DNA of 64,000 bases, taken from positions 27,556,571 through 27,620,570 of the forward strand of contig CM060107.1 of the NCBI GenBank assembly GCA_030522415.1. The letters are read 5' to 3'. Origin of the DNA: Channallabes apus. Its lineage: Eukaryota > Chordata > Actinopteri > Siluriformes > Clariidae. Position 1 is the first letter of the stretch; each line of letters begins with the position of its first letter. Positions 24,301 through 29,242 of this stretch are shown here, one piece after another. The notes beneath the pieces are model-generated. The model saw nothing but the letters and a program-made list of their open reading frames with translations, searched no databases and was not told the origin of the DNA. A program made the translations under genes and the position numbers.

Positions 24301-27300
24301 GTGTGAAAAAGTGATTGCCCCCCTTGTTAAAAAATAACTTAACTGTGGTTTATCACACCTGAGTTCAATTTATGTAGTCACCCCCAGGCCTGATTACTGC
24401 CACACCTGTTTCAATCAAGAAATCACTTAAATAGGAGCTACCTGACACAGAGAAGTAGACCAAAAGCACCTCAAAAGCTAGACATCATGCCAAGATCCAA
24501 AGAAATTCAGGAACAAATGAGAACAAAAGTAATTGAGATCTATCAGTCTGGTAAAGGTTATAAAGCCATTTCTAAAGCTTTGGGACTCCAGCGAACCACA
24601 GTGAGAGCCATTATCCACAAATGGCAAAAACATGGAACAGTGGTGAACCTTCCCAGGAGTGGCCGGCCGACCAAAATTACCCCAAGAGCGCAGAGACGAC
24701 TCATCCGAGAGGCCACAAAAGACCCCAGGACAACATCTAAAGAACTGCAGGCCTCACTTGCCTCAATTAAGGTCAGTGTTCACGACTCCACCATAAGAAA
24801 GAGACTGGGCAAAAACGGCCTGCATGGCAGATTTCCAAGGCGCAAACCACTTTAAAGCAAAAAGAACATTAAGGCTCGTCTCAATTTTGCTAAAAAACAT
24901 CTCAATGATTGCCAAGACTTTTGGGAAAATACCTTGTGGACCGACGAGACAAAAGTTTAACTTTTTGGAAGGTGCGTGTCCCGTTACATCTGGCGTAAAA
25001 GTAACACAGCATTTCAGAAAAAGAACATCATACCAACAGTAAAATATGGTGGTGGTAGTGTGATGGTCTGGGGTTGTTTTGCTGCTTCAGGACCTGGAAG
25101 GCTTGCTGTGATAGATGGAACCATGAATTCTACTGTCTACCAAAAAATCCTGAAGGAGAATGTCCGGCCATCTGTTCGTCAACTCAAGCTGAAGCGATCT
25201 TGGGTGCTGCAGCAGGACAATGACCCAAAACACACCAGCAAATCCACCTCTGAATGGCTGAAGAAAAACAAAATGAAGACTTTGGAGTGGCCTAGTCAAA
25301 GTCCTGACCTAAATCCTATTGAGATGTTGTGGCATGACCTTAAAAAGGCGGTCCATGCTAGAAAACCCTCAAATAAAGCTGAATTACAACAATTCTGCAA
25401 AGATGAGTGGGCCAAAATTCCTCCAGAGCGCTGTAAAAGACTCGTTGCAAGTTATCGCAAACGCTTGATTGCAGTTATTGCTGCTAAGGGTGGCCCAACC
25501 AGTTATTAGGTTCAGGGGGCAATTACTTTTTCACACAGGGCCATGTAGGTTTGGATTTCTTTTCTCCCTAAATAATAAAACCCCTCATTTAAAAACTGCA
25601 TTTTGTGTTTACTTGTGTTATCTTTGACTAATAGTTAAATGTGTTTGATGATCAGAAACATTTTGTGTGACAAACATGCAAAAGAATAAGAAATCAGGAG
25701 GGGGGCAAATAGTTTTTCACACCACTGTATGTGGGTGGTTGTTTGGGTTTGTGTTTTCATCAAAGTCCATCAACCACGTCAGCGCAGATGCATAAACATG
25801 TTTGCTGTATTGATGAATAACATACAGGCTAAGTTTTGGTCCACTGCTCACTCACTGGTCTTAAGCTTACCAAAAAGCCAAAAAATCCTCCATTAAACCA
25901 GGTCTTAAGGATTTTTGGAGAATCTTTAATTTCCTGTTTGCTGCTGATTTCAGCCATTGCCGTTTTGCCCCTTTAGCCTATACATACACCATTATGGCAG
26001 TATACTTAAGATAGGCTGTTTTTGTTTGTTTTTCAAAATTTCTTATGCTTATCCTATCCTTTAAAATAAAATTGCTACTTTTTTCAAAGCACAAAGGTGG
26101 GCCTGATTATTCATTCATTCATTTTCTATACCGCTTAATCCTGTGTTCAGGGTCGCGGGGGACCTGGAGCCTATCCCAGGAGACTTCGGGCACTAGGCGG
26201 GGTACACCCTGGACAGGGTGCCAATCCATCGCAGGGCACACACACATACACACACTCACACACACACCCAATCACACACTACGGGCAATTTAGAAGCGCC
26301 AATTAGCCTAACCTGCATATCTTTGGACTGTGGGAGGAAACCGGAGTACCCGGAGGAAACCCACCAAGCACGGGGAGAACATGCAAACTCCATGCACACA
26401 GAGACGGGAATCGAGCCTGGCCGGGGAATCGAACCCAGACCCTGGAGGTGCAAGGCGACAGTGCTAACCACTACACCACCGCGCCGCCACTCTGGGCCTG
26501 ATTAACCTTAGGATTTACTAACATTTTAAACACCACGAAAAACTTATAGCCTCATAGTTGGACCCAACAATCGCCCAAACTCTTTGAATTCCTGCTTTGT
26601 GGCACGCTGTTGTGATCCAGCTTATGAGCAGAATAAAAAGCTGCATCAAGGAATGCTGCAAAAACTCTCCATAGAACCAAAAACTACTCCAAATTCTAAT
26701 GTAGGTTTTTGTTTTACATTTGTGTGGTAAAATAAAGTTGTTTTTGTGCGGCCCTTTAAGGAGAGGCCAGCAGATGGGGTGACTAAGAGTTTCCTTTGCA
26801 AGTGCTGAGTCTGCTGGGATTTGATATAACTCTTATCGAGGTGTGTATTCATTTGTGATCACATGTGTAGGGGTCAAGACATGCACAACAACATTTTAAA
26901 ATGTATTTAGTAATATATTTGGAAAATTTTACAAAGTATTTTCCTGACAAGCAGAGATTTGAGCTATACAAAGCATTAGTAGCACTAATTCAGAAACAAT
27001 TCCCTTTTAATACCATTATAATGATCTACCAGGGTTTTGGCAGCCAGTAACTGCTAAGACTGAGCTAGATTTTGCTTAATTAAACTATATTTTTGTTTAT
27101 ATATTTGTTAAAACAATAATTGGGTCCTGTGACCCGAGGTAAGATGCGCGACCTGTGTGACCCGAGGTAAGGTCTGCAAACCTGTGCTCGAGTTAAGACA
27201 ACCATAAACCAATGGACCTTGGTATTAGGAACCATGCACTGACTTAATGTGTAACCGATACCCTGTAGCTTGGCAACGCCTAATTTAGAAATGTTTATTT

Positions 27301-27722
27301 AAAAATCAGTGAAAGCTCTCAGCAGGCTAGACACACACGGCTAACGGACGTGGGCACGGAGTTGTTTTGCAGCTTACCTTGAGCAGGAACTCTCTGCCCG
27401 CGGTGCGGATCTCGAACTGACCCTCTTCTCCCTCCACGTCGTAGGTAAAACAGGCGTCGGCGATTTCGATGTAGCCAATAGGAAGCGCGTCTTGAGGAGT
27501 CTTGAAATAATACAAGTAACACTTCCTCGGGTCGAAGACGAACCAGCGCGTTTTGAATCCCTTCAGCGGCCCTTTGCTGACGAGTTTGTTCAGGTAACCG
27601 CACAGTTTGGGCGCCTGCTCCTTCGCGCCCTCGAACTCAGCCACGTCTACGGACTTGGCCGTGAAAATAACGCGCGAGCTCCTGGCCGGATTGGCGGCGG
27701 CGTCCTCCTCCTCCTCCCGCAT
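784..27722 (-). CDS. tbc1d2: TBC1 domain family member 2 (Armus), 3' end missing
   Basis: Rab GTPase-activating protein. Mammalian TBC1D2/Armus inactivates Rab7 and binds Rac1 and LC3, linking junction turnover and autophagy to late endosomes (family knowledge). Eleven exons join in frame to 831 residues; human TBC1D2 has about 928, so roughly the last 90-100 residues lie left of the window. Domains in order: PH (about 40-140), linker with conserved SFRPGRG-like and VFYT.NEEWE-like blocks, coiled coil (about 320-560), TBC (from about 630). Both catalytic fingers are present: Arg about 689 in IELDLLR and Gln about 726 in YCQGLN. TBC1D2 is favoured over TBC1D2B by [20 protein letters not shown] and [17 protein letters not shown]. 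The start is the first ATG in frame (27722). Upstream the frame stays open to a GTG at 27773, then meets a stop. Introns are large and full of transposons. Confidence 0.93.
1043..1727 (+). mobile_element. decayed Tc1-like transposase fragment
   Basis: Translated pieces include [20 protein letters not shown] (first catalytic Asp), [33 protein letters not shown] (second Asp lost, N in its place) and a C-terminal [11 protein letters not shown] remnant, in shifted frames with stops. It belongs to the same family as the element at 9151-10519. Ends were not found. It lies in tbc1d2 intron 10 on the opposite strand. Confidence 0.8.
3362..3451 (-). repeat. decayed SINE-like fragment (family with copies at 21986 and 40600)
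   Basis: Read on plus, GCCTTATTCAAGGGCCTAAC ... GTGCCTTAACCGCTGAGC resembles the reverse complement of a common fish repeat whose sense strand reads like ...TTAAGG...GGGTTCAAGCCCCAGCAC. Strongly diverged, with no clear ends. Confidence 0.45.
3775..3892 (-). CDS. tbc1d2: tbc1d2 exon 10
   Basis: 118 bp. One base completes the Arg split from exon 9, then 39 codons: [18 protein letters not shown], then [21 protein letters not shown]. Acceptor tatag, donor gtacta. This block is diagnostic for TBC1D2 rather than TBC1D2B. Confidence 0.93.
4137..4631 (-). CDS. tbc1d2: tbc1d2 exon 9 (TBC catalytic core)
   Basis: 495 bp. It starts by completing a split Ser (AG|C) and runs through an acidic [10 protein letters not shown] stretch, [21 protein letters not shown], the arginine-finger motif IELDLLR and the glutamine-finger motif YCQGLN. 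The two catalytic residues are 37 apart. Acceptor cgcag, donor gtaaac. Confidence 0.95.
4816..5284. mobile_element. MITE-like element with TAGG(A/G)CTGCACGATA inverted ends
   Basis: The left end reads TAGGACTGCACGATATTAGG and the right end closes as TATATTGTGCAGCCCTA, an inverted pair. GCGATA/TATCGC motifs recur inside both halves. No coding capacity in 469 bp. The superfamily is not assigned; I could not separate a target duplication from the TA-rich ends. It sits in tbc1d2 intron 8. Confidence 0.7.
5494..5690 (-). CDS. tbc1d2: tbc1d2 exon 8 (coiled coil to TBC linker)
   Basis: 197 bp encoding [20 protein letters not shown], then [12 protein letters not shown] ... [10 protein letters not shown] ... 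MILKPHPV and the first two bases of a split Ser. Strongly like the end of the TBC1D2 coiled coil. Acceptor tgcag, donor gtatcc. Confidence 0.93.
5937..6047 (-). CDS. tbc1d2: tbc1d2 exon 7 (coiled coil)
   Basis: A 111-bp exon, 37 codons, phase 0 at both ends: [20 protein letters not shown] then [17 protein letters not shown]. Acceptor tttcag, donor gtgagt. No ATG inside, so it is easy to miss without the neighbouring exons. Confidence 0.92.
6176..6452 (-). mobile_element. decayed tRNA-derived SINE (Mermaid type), minus orientation
   Basis: The order matches the intact copy at 51445-51810 read backwards: ATTCATTCAT tail, GACAGGGTGCCAATTCATCGCAGG-like block, CAATTAGCCTAATCCACATG, GGAGGAAACCGGAACACGGGG, then AATCGAACCTGG near the B box. 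Many substitutions and a deleted stretch mark an old copy. Confidence 0.75.
6805..7299 (-). mobile_element. short Tc1-like deletion derivative (CTCAAAAGTTTGGGATCACTT ends)
   Basis: Inverted ends CTCAAAAGTTTGGGATCACT (left) and AGTGATCCCAAACTTTTGAG (right) lie next to TA dinucleotides. Only the transposase 3' part remains, on minus: [20 protein letters not shown], which carries the last DDE-box Glu, then a shifted frame with [18 protein letters not shown]. About 495 bp, against 1.5-1.7 kb for a full Tc1. Confidence 0.8.
7403..7744 (-). CDS. tbc1d2: tbc1d2 exon 6 (coiled coil)
   Basis: 342 bp, 114 codons, phase 0 at both ends: [18 protein letters not shown] ... [16 protein letters not shown] ... 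[20 protein letters not shown] ... HLMK. Heptad-rich coiled coil with the TBC1D2-specific METIQAKD block. Acceptor gctag, donor gtaagc. Confidence 0.94.
8400..8602. repeat. mixed trinucleotide array (ATT, GTT, TAG, AAC)
   Basis: About 200 bp made almost only of ATT/AAT, GTT/AAC and TAG/CTA triplets that switch motif and strand sense several times. It ends about 25 bp before the left end of the long inverted-repeat element. Confidence 0.85.
8629..8961 (+). repeat. left inverted arm of the long-inverted-repeat element
   Basis: About 333 bp, AT-rich, with repeated ATTTCAAAAT and TTTCATAATG words. Matched in reverse by 13275-13506, 14755-14812 and 16424-16501. This arm is uninterrupted, so it shows the right arm before insertion. 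Confidence 0.8.
9151..10519 (+). mobile_element. Tc1-like element with about 210-bp inverted ends, internally deleted
   Basis: Starts CAGGGCCTTCTCAAAAAATT and ends in the reverse complement of a near-identical terminus, with TA on each side (9149-9150 and 10520-10521). The ends match in opposite sense over about 210 bp (shared ACATTAGACTTTCATATA and CATACAGCTCATGAAAACCC). Length 1369 bp. Inserted inside the long-inverted-repeat element, so younger than it. Confidence 0.92.
9479..10233 (+). pseudogene. Tc1-like transposase, deleted and frameshifted
   Basis: The N-terminal HTH part is readable from ATG 9479 ([20 protein letters not shown] ... [14 protein letters not shown]), then a stop and shifted frames. 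The 9778-10233 frame resumes with [32 protein letters not shown] (second Asp) and [12 protein letters not shown] (Glu). An internal deletion between GYKLQ and the [12 protein letters not shown] piece removed the SDESKF block with the first catalytic Asp, and the C-terminus is cut after RDKNLQKDS. It cannot encode an active enzyme. Confidence 0.88.
11515..11726 (+). pseudogene. broken coding fragment ending [19 protein letters not shown], unknown family
   Basis: After a good acceptor (tttctttctaag at about 11503-11514) the sequence reads [26 protein letters not shown] then a stop. A second frame takes over at once: [46 protein letters not shown], stop. The two frames look like one exon broken by a small indel. 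I have a vague sense of similar C-termini in uncharacterised, repeated fish proteins (some labelled SAMD3-like), but give no function. An AATAAA lies at about 11840. It is inside the long-inverted-repeat element, so it may be the element's own or captured gene. Confidence 0.5.
12035..12180. repeat. two diverged copies of an approx. 75-bp unit (GTAGAATTAA.CCA)
   Basis: GTGAGGTAGAATTAATCCAA ... GAACATTTGACCAATT is followed by ATGTGGTAGAATTAACCCAG ... GAATGTTTAACCCATT. Related to the TTAACCCA-rich tandem repeats common in fish. Confidence 0.6.
12191..12273. repeat. 35-bp inverted repeat (34/35 match), 13-base loop
   Basis: Arms 12191-12225 and 12239-12273 begin TAATTATTATTG and end CAATAATAATTA, with one mismatch. 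AT-rich, able to form a hairpin, probably a small palindromic insertion or part of the surrounding element. Confidence 0.85.
12330..12563 (-). other. possible coding exon fragment [15 protein letters not shown]..., unknown
   Basis: A 77-codon open frame on minus beginning with ATG, rich in Ser, Gly, Arg and Asp ([19 protein letters not shown]). Its composition looks more protein-like than the chance frames around it. A poly-purine stretch precedes the ATG. It could be the first exon of a gene carried by the surrounding element or chance; I do not recognise it. Confidence 0.3.
13020..13036. repeat. poly-A run
   Basis: About 17 consecutive A residues followed by GAGAGA, in the interior of the long-inverted-repeat element. 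Confidence 0.9.
13275..13506 (-). repeat. right inverted arm, inner segment
   Basis: Reverse-complement match to the inner part of the left arm (to 8961), beginning TGATTGACAGAACGACTCAT. It stops at CACAATAATAA, where the LINE end is inserted; the left arm continues there without a break. Confidence 0.8.
13536..13997 (+). pseudogene. LINE ORF2 C-terminal fragment, 153 codons
   Basis: This open frame lies after the catalytic part of the reverse transcriptase; the palm domain (with the YADD-type motif) is absent because of the 5' truncation. The conserved closing block is [20 protein letters not shown]. No activity possible. Confidence 0.85.
14567..14660. repeat. ATT/TTTA microsatellite
   Basis: ATT and TTTA units within the LINE 3' UTR. 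Confidence 0.85.
14813..16421 (+). mobile_element. Tc1-like element copy 1 (CAGTGGTGTGAAAAACTATT ends)
   Basis: 1609 bp. Starts CAGTGGTGTGAAAAACTATT and ends with the inverted AAATAGTTTTTTACACCACTG, with TA at 14811-14812 and 16422-16423. The uninterrupted arm at 8680-8700 gives the empty site (TTACATATACGTGT when inverted), confirming insertion at TA. Nearly the same as the copy at 24109-25727. It lies in the right arm of the long-inverted-repeat element. Confidence 0.95.
15178..16201 (+). pseudogene. Tc1 transposase copy 1 (one stop, one frameshift)
   Basis: DD34E transposase of the Tc1 family, cut-and-paste at TA sites. From ATG 15178 an HTH domain ([20 protein letters not shown]) and GRP-type linker (RSGRPTK) read through to a TGA at 15544-15546. 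The same frame then goes on with [14 protein letters not shown] (first Asp), [14 protein letters not shown] run of seven A at 15833-15839 (six in copy 2) shifts the frame. Then [14 protein letters not shown] (second Asp) and [14 protein letters not shown] (Glu) follow, ending at a stop 16199-16201. Catalytic triad intact, but not expressible as one protein. Confidence 0.92.
17096..17127. repeat. (CA)n microsatellite
   Basis: About 15 uninterrupted CA units. Confidence 0.95.
17437..17504. repeat. (CT)n(CA)n compound microsatellite
   Basis: About 13 CT units run straight into about 20 CA units. Confidence 0.95.
17640..18130 (-). mobile_element. decayed Tc1-like transposase fragment, minus strand
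   Basis: Read on minus: CATGGTCGAGTTGCCAGGAG (a block that follows the DNA-binding domain), a worn WSDETK-like region, [15 protein letters not shown], and near 17700-17790 in a shifted frame [20 protein letters not shown] with the second catalytic Asp. Both ends are missing. Confidence 0.75.
18304..18358. repeat. (ATT)n/(TAG)n triplet repeat
   Basis: About ten ATT units followed by TAG units. Confidence 0.9.
18570..18800 (-). mobile_element. Tc1-like transposase fragment (FSDESEF), minus strand
   Basis: On minus: [29 protein letters not shown], then [19 protein letters not shown] in a shifted frame (the VMVWGAMS block of the family). Same family as 1043-1727 and 9151-10519. A short, old remnant. 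Confidence 0.7.
19046..19266 (-). CDS. tbc1d2: tbc1d2 exon 5 (linker to coiled coil)
   Basis: 221 bp: completes a split His, then [20 protein letters not shown], ... [18 protein letters not shown] ... [21 protein letters not shown] matches the FDFGRNPYKGKRP-like segment of TBC1D2. Acceptor ccag, donor gtacag, phase 0 at its end. Confidence 0.92.
19451..19623 (-). CDS. tbc1d2: tbc1d2 exon 4
   Basis: 173 bp: completes a split Arg, then [40 protein letters not shown]. The SM..(F/L)RPGRG and VFYT..EEWE blocks are typical of TBC1D2. Acceptor catcag, donor gtaaga. Confidence 0.93.
19840..19906. repeat. perfect 22-bp inverted repeat, 23-base loop
   Basis: Arms 19840-19861 and 19885-19906 are exact reverse complements and contain ATATGCTTCTGTG / CACAGAAGCATAT. 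Confidence 0.9.
20309..20350 (+). repeat. three short units of GAGTGACATCACA type
   Basis: GGGACATCACACTGAGTGAC followed by ATCACATTGAGTGACATCAT, a 16-bp period. Each unit has a TGACATCA word, one base from a CRE/AP-1 site. Function not inferable. Confidence 0.6.
21584..21737 (-). CDS. tbc1d2: tbc1d2 exon 3
   Basis: 154 bp: completes a split Asp, then [20 protein letters not shown] ... [16 protein letters not shown] and two bases of a split Arg. The NF(Y)SL(K/R)(Q/H)WG.EL block is conserved in TBC1D2. Acceptor ctcag, donor gtgaga. Confidence 0.92.
21986..22140 (+). mobile_element. tRNA-related SINE-like fragment
   Basis: GGCAGTGGTGGCTCAATTCA AGCCCCAGCACCGCCAAGCT ... GGGGCGCTGTATCCTGGATG ... 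CTGGGATATTTG. TTCAAGCCCC resembles a B box. A common fish repeat; part of the head is deleted. A second partial copy lies at 40600-40690. Confidence 0.6.
22646..22796 (-). CDS. tbc1d2: tbc1d2 exon 2 (end of PH domain)
   Basis: 151 bp: [50 protein letters not shown] plus one base. The [12 protein letters not shown] helix closes the PH domain. Acceptor atgcag, donor gtaaga. Confidence 0.94.
23307..23327. repeat. poly-C run
   Basis: A stretch of C residues broken by one A. On minus it is G-rich and could form a quadruplex. Confidence 0.9.
24109..25727 (+). mobile_element. Tc1-like element copy 2 (CAGTGGTGTGAAAAACTATT ends)
   Basis: 1619 bp with TA at 24107-24108 and 25728-25729. Starts CAGTGGTGTGAAAAACTATT and ends AAATAGTTTTTCACACCACTG. 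Same orientation as copy 1 and differs from it at scattered bases only. It keeps ACTTAAATGTTTCTG near the left end, which copy 1 has lost. Confidence 0.95.
24487..25509 (+). pseudogene. Tc1 transposase copy 2 (two stops)
   Basis: Same protein as copy 1: HTH part from ATG 24487, stop TAA at 24853-24855 (the very codon that is TGA in copy 1), a second TAA at 24958-24960 replacing a Glu codon just after the first catalytic Asp (WTDETK), then an unbroken frame to 25509 through [25 protein letters not shown] and [14 protein letters not shown]. The six-A run keeps frame here. The triad residues are present but the protein is interrupted. Confidence 0.92.
26110..26492 (-). mobile_element. tRNA-derived SINE (Mermaid type) with 12-bp target duplication
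   Basis: Full-length-looking copy on minus: the tail is TTCATTCATTCATT at the left, the head CCGCGCCGCC at the right, with B-box-like GAATCGAACC in reverse. TGGGCCTGATTA flanks it at 26098-26109 and 26493-26504. A short extra ACTC lies between head and duplication. Contains a CA repeat (about 26238-26275). Confidence 0.92.
27378..27722 (-). CDS. tbc1d2: tbc1d2 exon 1 (start and PH domain)
   Basis: 115 codons, phase 0 donor (AAG|gtaagc). Starts [20 protein letters not shown] and enters the PH domain at [57 protein letters not shown]. The acidic low-complexity head is not conserved in family members, so the start is less sure than the rest. The frame is open for 17 more codons upstream but contains no ATG. 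Confidence 0.88.
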
Positions 27723-27945
27723 CTTTCTCCGAGCTTTGCCCTTCTGCGGATGCACGGCTGTATTGTCATGCACATGACTTGTCGTCCATACTTGTGGTGT
27801 GGCAAAGACTTACGGGAAACGTAGTGCGGAAGCAGGAGAGCACTAACAAAACCGCACACTACCTTACTAACTAACTAGTAGGCTTGTCCTTCTTCCTCTT
27901 ATTTCTTGGTATTATAGTACGCGTTGGGTTTCGCGCATGCGCACG
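27723..27945 (-). promoter_or_regulatory. tbc1d2 promoter area with NRF1 palindrome
   Basis: GC-richer than its surroundings. The palindrome GCGCATGCGC at 27933-27942 is the NRF1 consensus and lies about 210 bp upstream of the start codon. GCGGAAG (ETS-like) is at about 27827-27833, next to ACTACGTTTCCCG on the minus strand. No TATA box seen. This fits a TATA-less CpG-type promoter. Transcript start unknown. Confidence 0.6.
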
Positions 27946-28293
27946 AAGGGGAAGTGTATGAACGTGGGCTATTGATCAGGATCTTGTGCGATCAGATCAC
28001 ACCATTGCCAAGCTACTTTTTGTTGGATTATTCAGTAAGACTATTAACCATCAACTGTTCATTTGTAACCCGTCTCAGTCGCTTTGCATTAAAGCATCAA
28101 ACAATTGAGCAAAATGTAAATGAAATGTAAAAATGTACTGCTGACATATGACAGCCTACTGGCGTTTATAACACACGCAACAGTATTTTAAAAAAGCAAC
28201 AGAAAGCTATTTGTTAAACGTATATTTAATAAGGAAAAATGTACCACAAAATACTGCTTAAAACACTGCCCACATCAGTAAAAACTATTTTTG

Positions 28294-28307
28294 CCAGTAG
28301 GTGGCGC
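28294..28307 (+). promoter_or_regulatory. consensus CTCF core motif
   Basis: CCAGTAGGTGGCGC fits CCASYAGRKGGCRS at all 14 positions. It sits between the tbc1d2 promoter and sh2d7, a plausible insulator position. Motif match only. Confidence 0.6.
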
Positions 28308-28743
28308 AAAAGAAACATGTAACATCTCTGTCTCCAGCACATTAGGACTAGTAGACCTCTGAGTGACTGATGTCTGCTATTATCAACTCTCTGCATAATT
28401 TTTGTATTATCTAATTATTGTTATTATTAAAGACGTATACATAAATATATAAATGGTGCAGTAAAGCTTATCCAACATTTCAATATTTTTATATCTGAAT
28501 CATCTGAAACAATACCAAATATCAGCAATACCAAAGGTTATGTTACAAACAAAATTAAAACAGCCATTATAAGAATGTAAATGACACATTGAACATTTAA
28601 TATATTTATTAATTGCCCTTTTCAGAAAATGGGATTTTTTTTAAAGCCATTATGTATCCCCAGTTCTAAAGAGGGCTTTCACGCATCTGTTAGCTATATC
28701 ATTAAACTGAAGAATCTTCACACCTGATTGAGCAATTTTTTTG

Positions 28744-28999
28744 GGATTCATGTTTATATAGACTGATGTGAAAGAATCTCACAAAAATGGTTGACTAGAG
28801 GGTATGCATTCCCACTCTGACTGATCTAAACAATGTACGCATTAACGGATCACTAGAGGGGGATTTCATACCCTCTAGGCAACCGTTTATGGATTCATGT
28901 TTATATAAACTGATGTTAAAAGATCTCACAAAAACAGTTGCCTAGAGGGTATTAATTCCCCCTCTTGTGATCCATTAATGCATACATTGTTTAGATCAG
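28744..28999. repeat. fold-back repeat: direct and inverted copies around CTAGAGGG
   Basis: A unit starting GATTCATGTTTATATAGACT at 28744 recurs at 28892. Between them, 28821-28884 is the near-exact reverse complement of 28937-28999 (CTGATCTAAACAATGTACGC ... against ... ACATTGTTTAGATCAG), giving about 63-bp arms with a 52-bp spacer. Looks like a rearranged MITE. Confidence 0.8.
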
Positions 29000-29142
29000 T
29001 TAAAGATTGTGTTTCCAGCATGTCATAAGGTTTACTGTTAGTCTCTGGTTGCCATGTGCATCTGAAGGAACTGTTTATATCAGACCTCAGACGTTTAGGA
29101 AGGGAAACACTTTGGTTTCCTGTGACACCTCACAAGAGGTGA

Positions 29143-29145
<3 letters not shown>

Positions 29146-29199
<54 letters not shown>

Positions 29200-29242
29200 G
29201 TGTGTGTGTATATATAATTATTTATTTATTTATTTATTTATT
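29146..29242. repeat. (CA)n(TG)n(TTTA)n compound microsatellite
   Basis: About 26 CA units, then TG and TA units, then six TTTA units. Confidence 0.95.

Larger units (their letters stand above)
22797..27377 (-). other. tbc1d2 intron 1
   Basis: 4.6 kb. Contains a poly-C run (about 23307-23327), Tc1 copy 2 (24109-25727) and a SINE (26110-26492). The rest is AT-rich with no recognisable feature. Confidence 0.7.

Noticed and set aside
784..27722. TBC1D2B instead of TBC1D2
   Set aside because: The neighbours (sh2d7, CIB gene) suggest TBC1D2B, but diagnostic blocks ([50 protein letters not shown]) fit TBC1D2.
29146..29198. CRISPR-like array
   Set aside because: A simple CA microsatellite without spacers; the genome is vertebrate.
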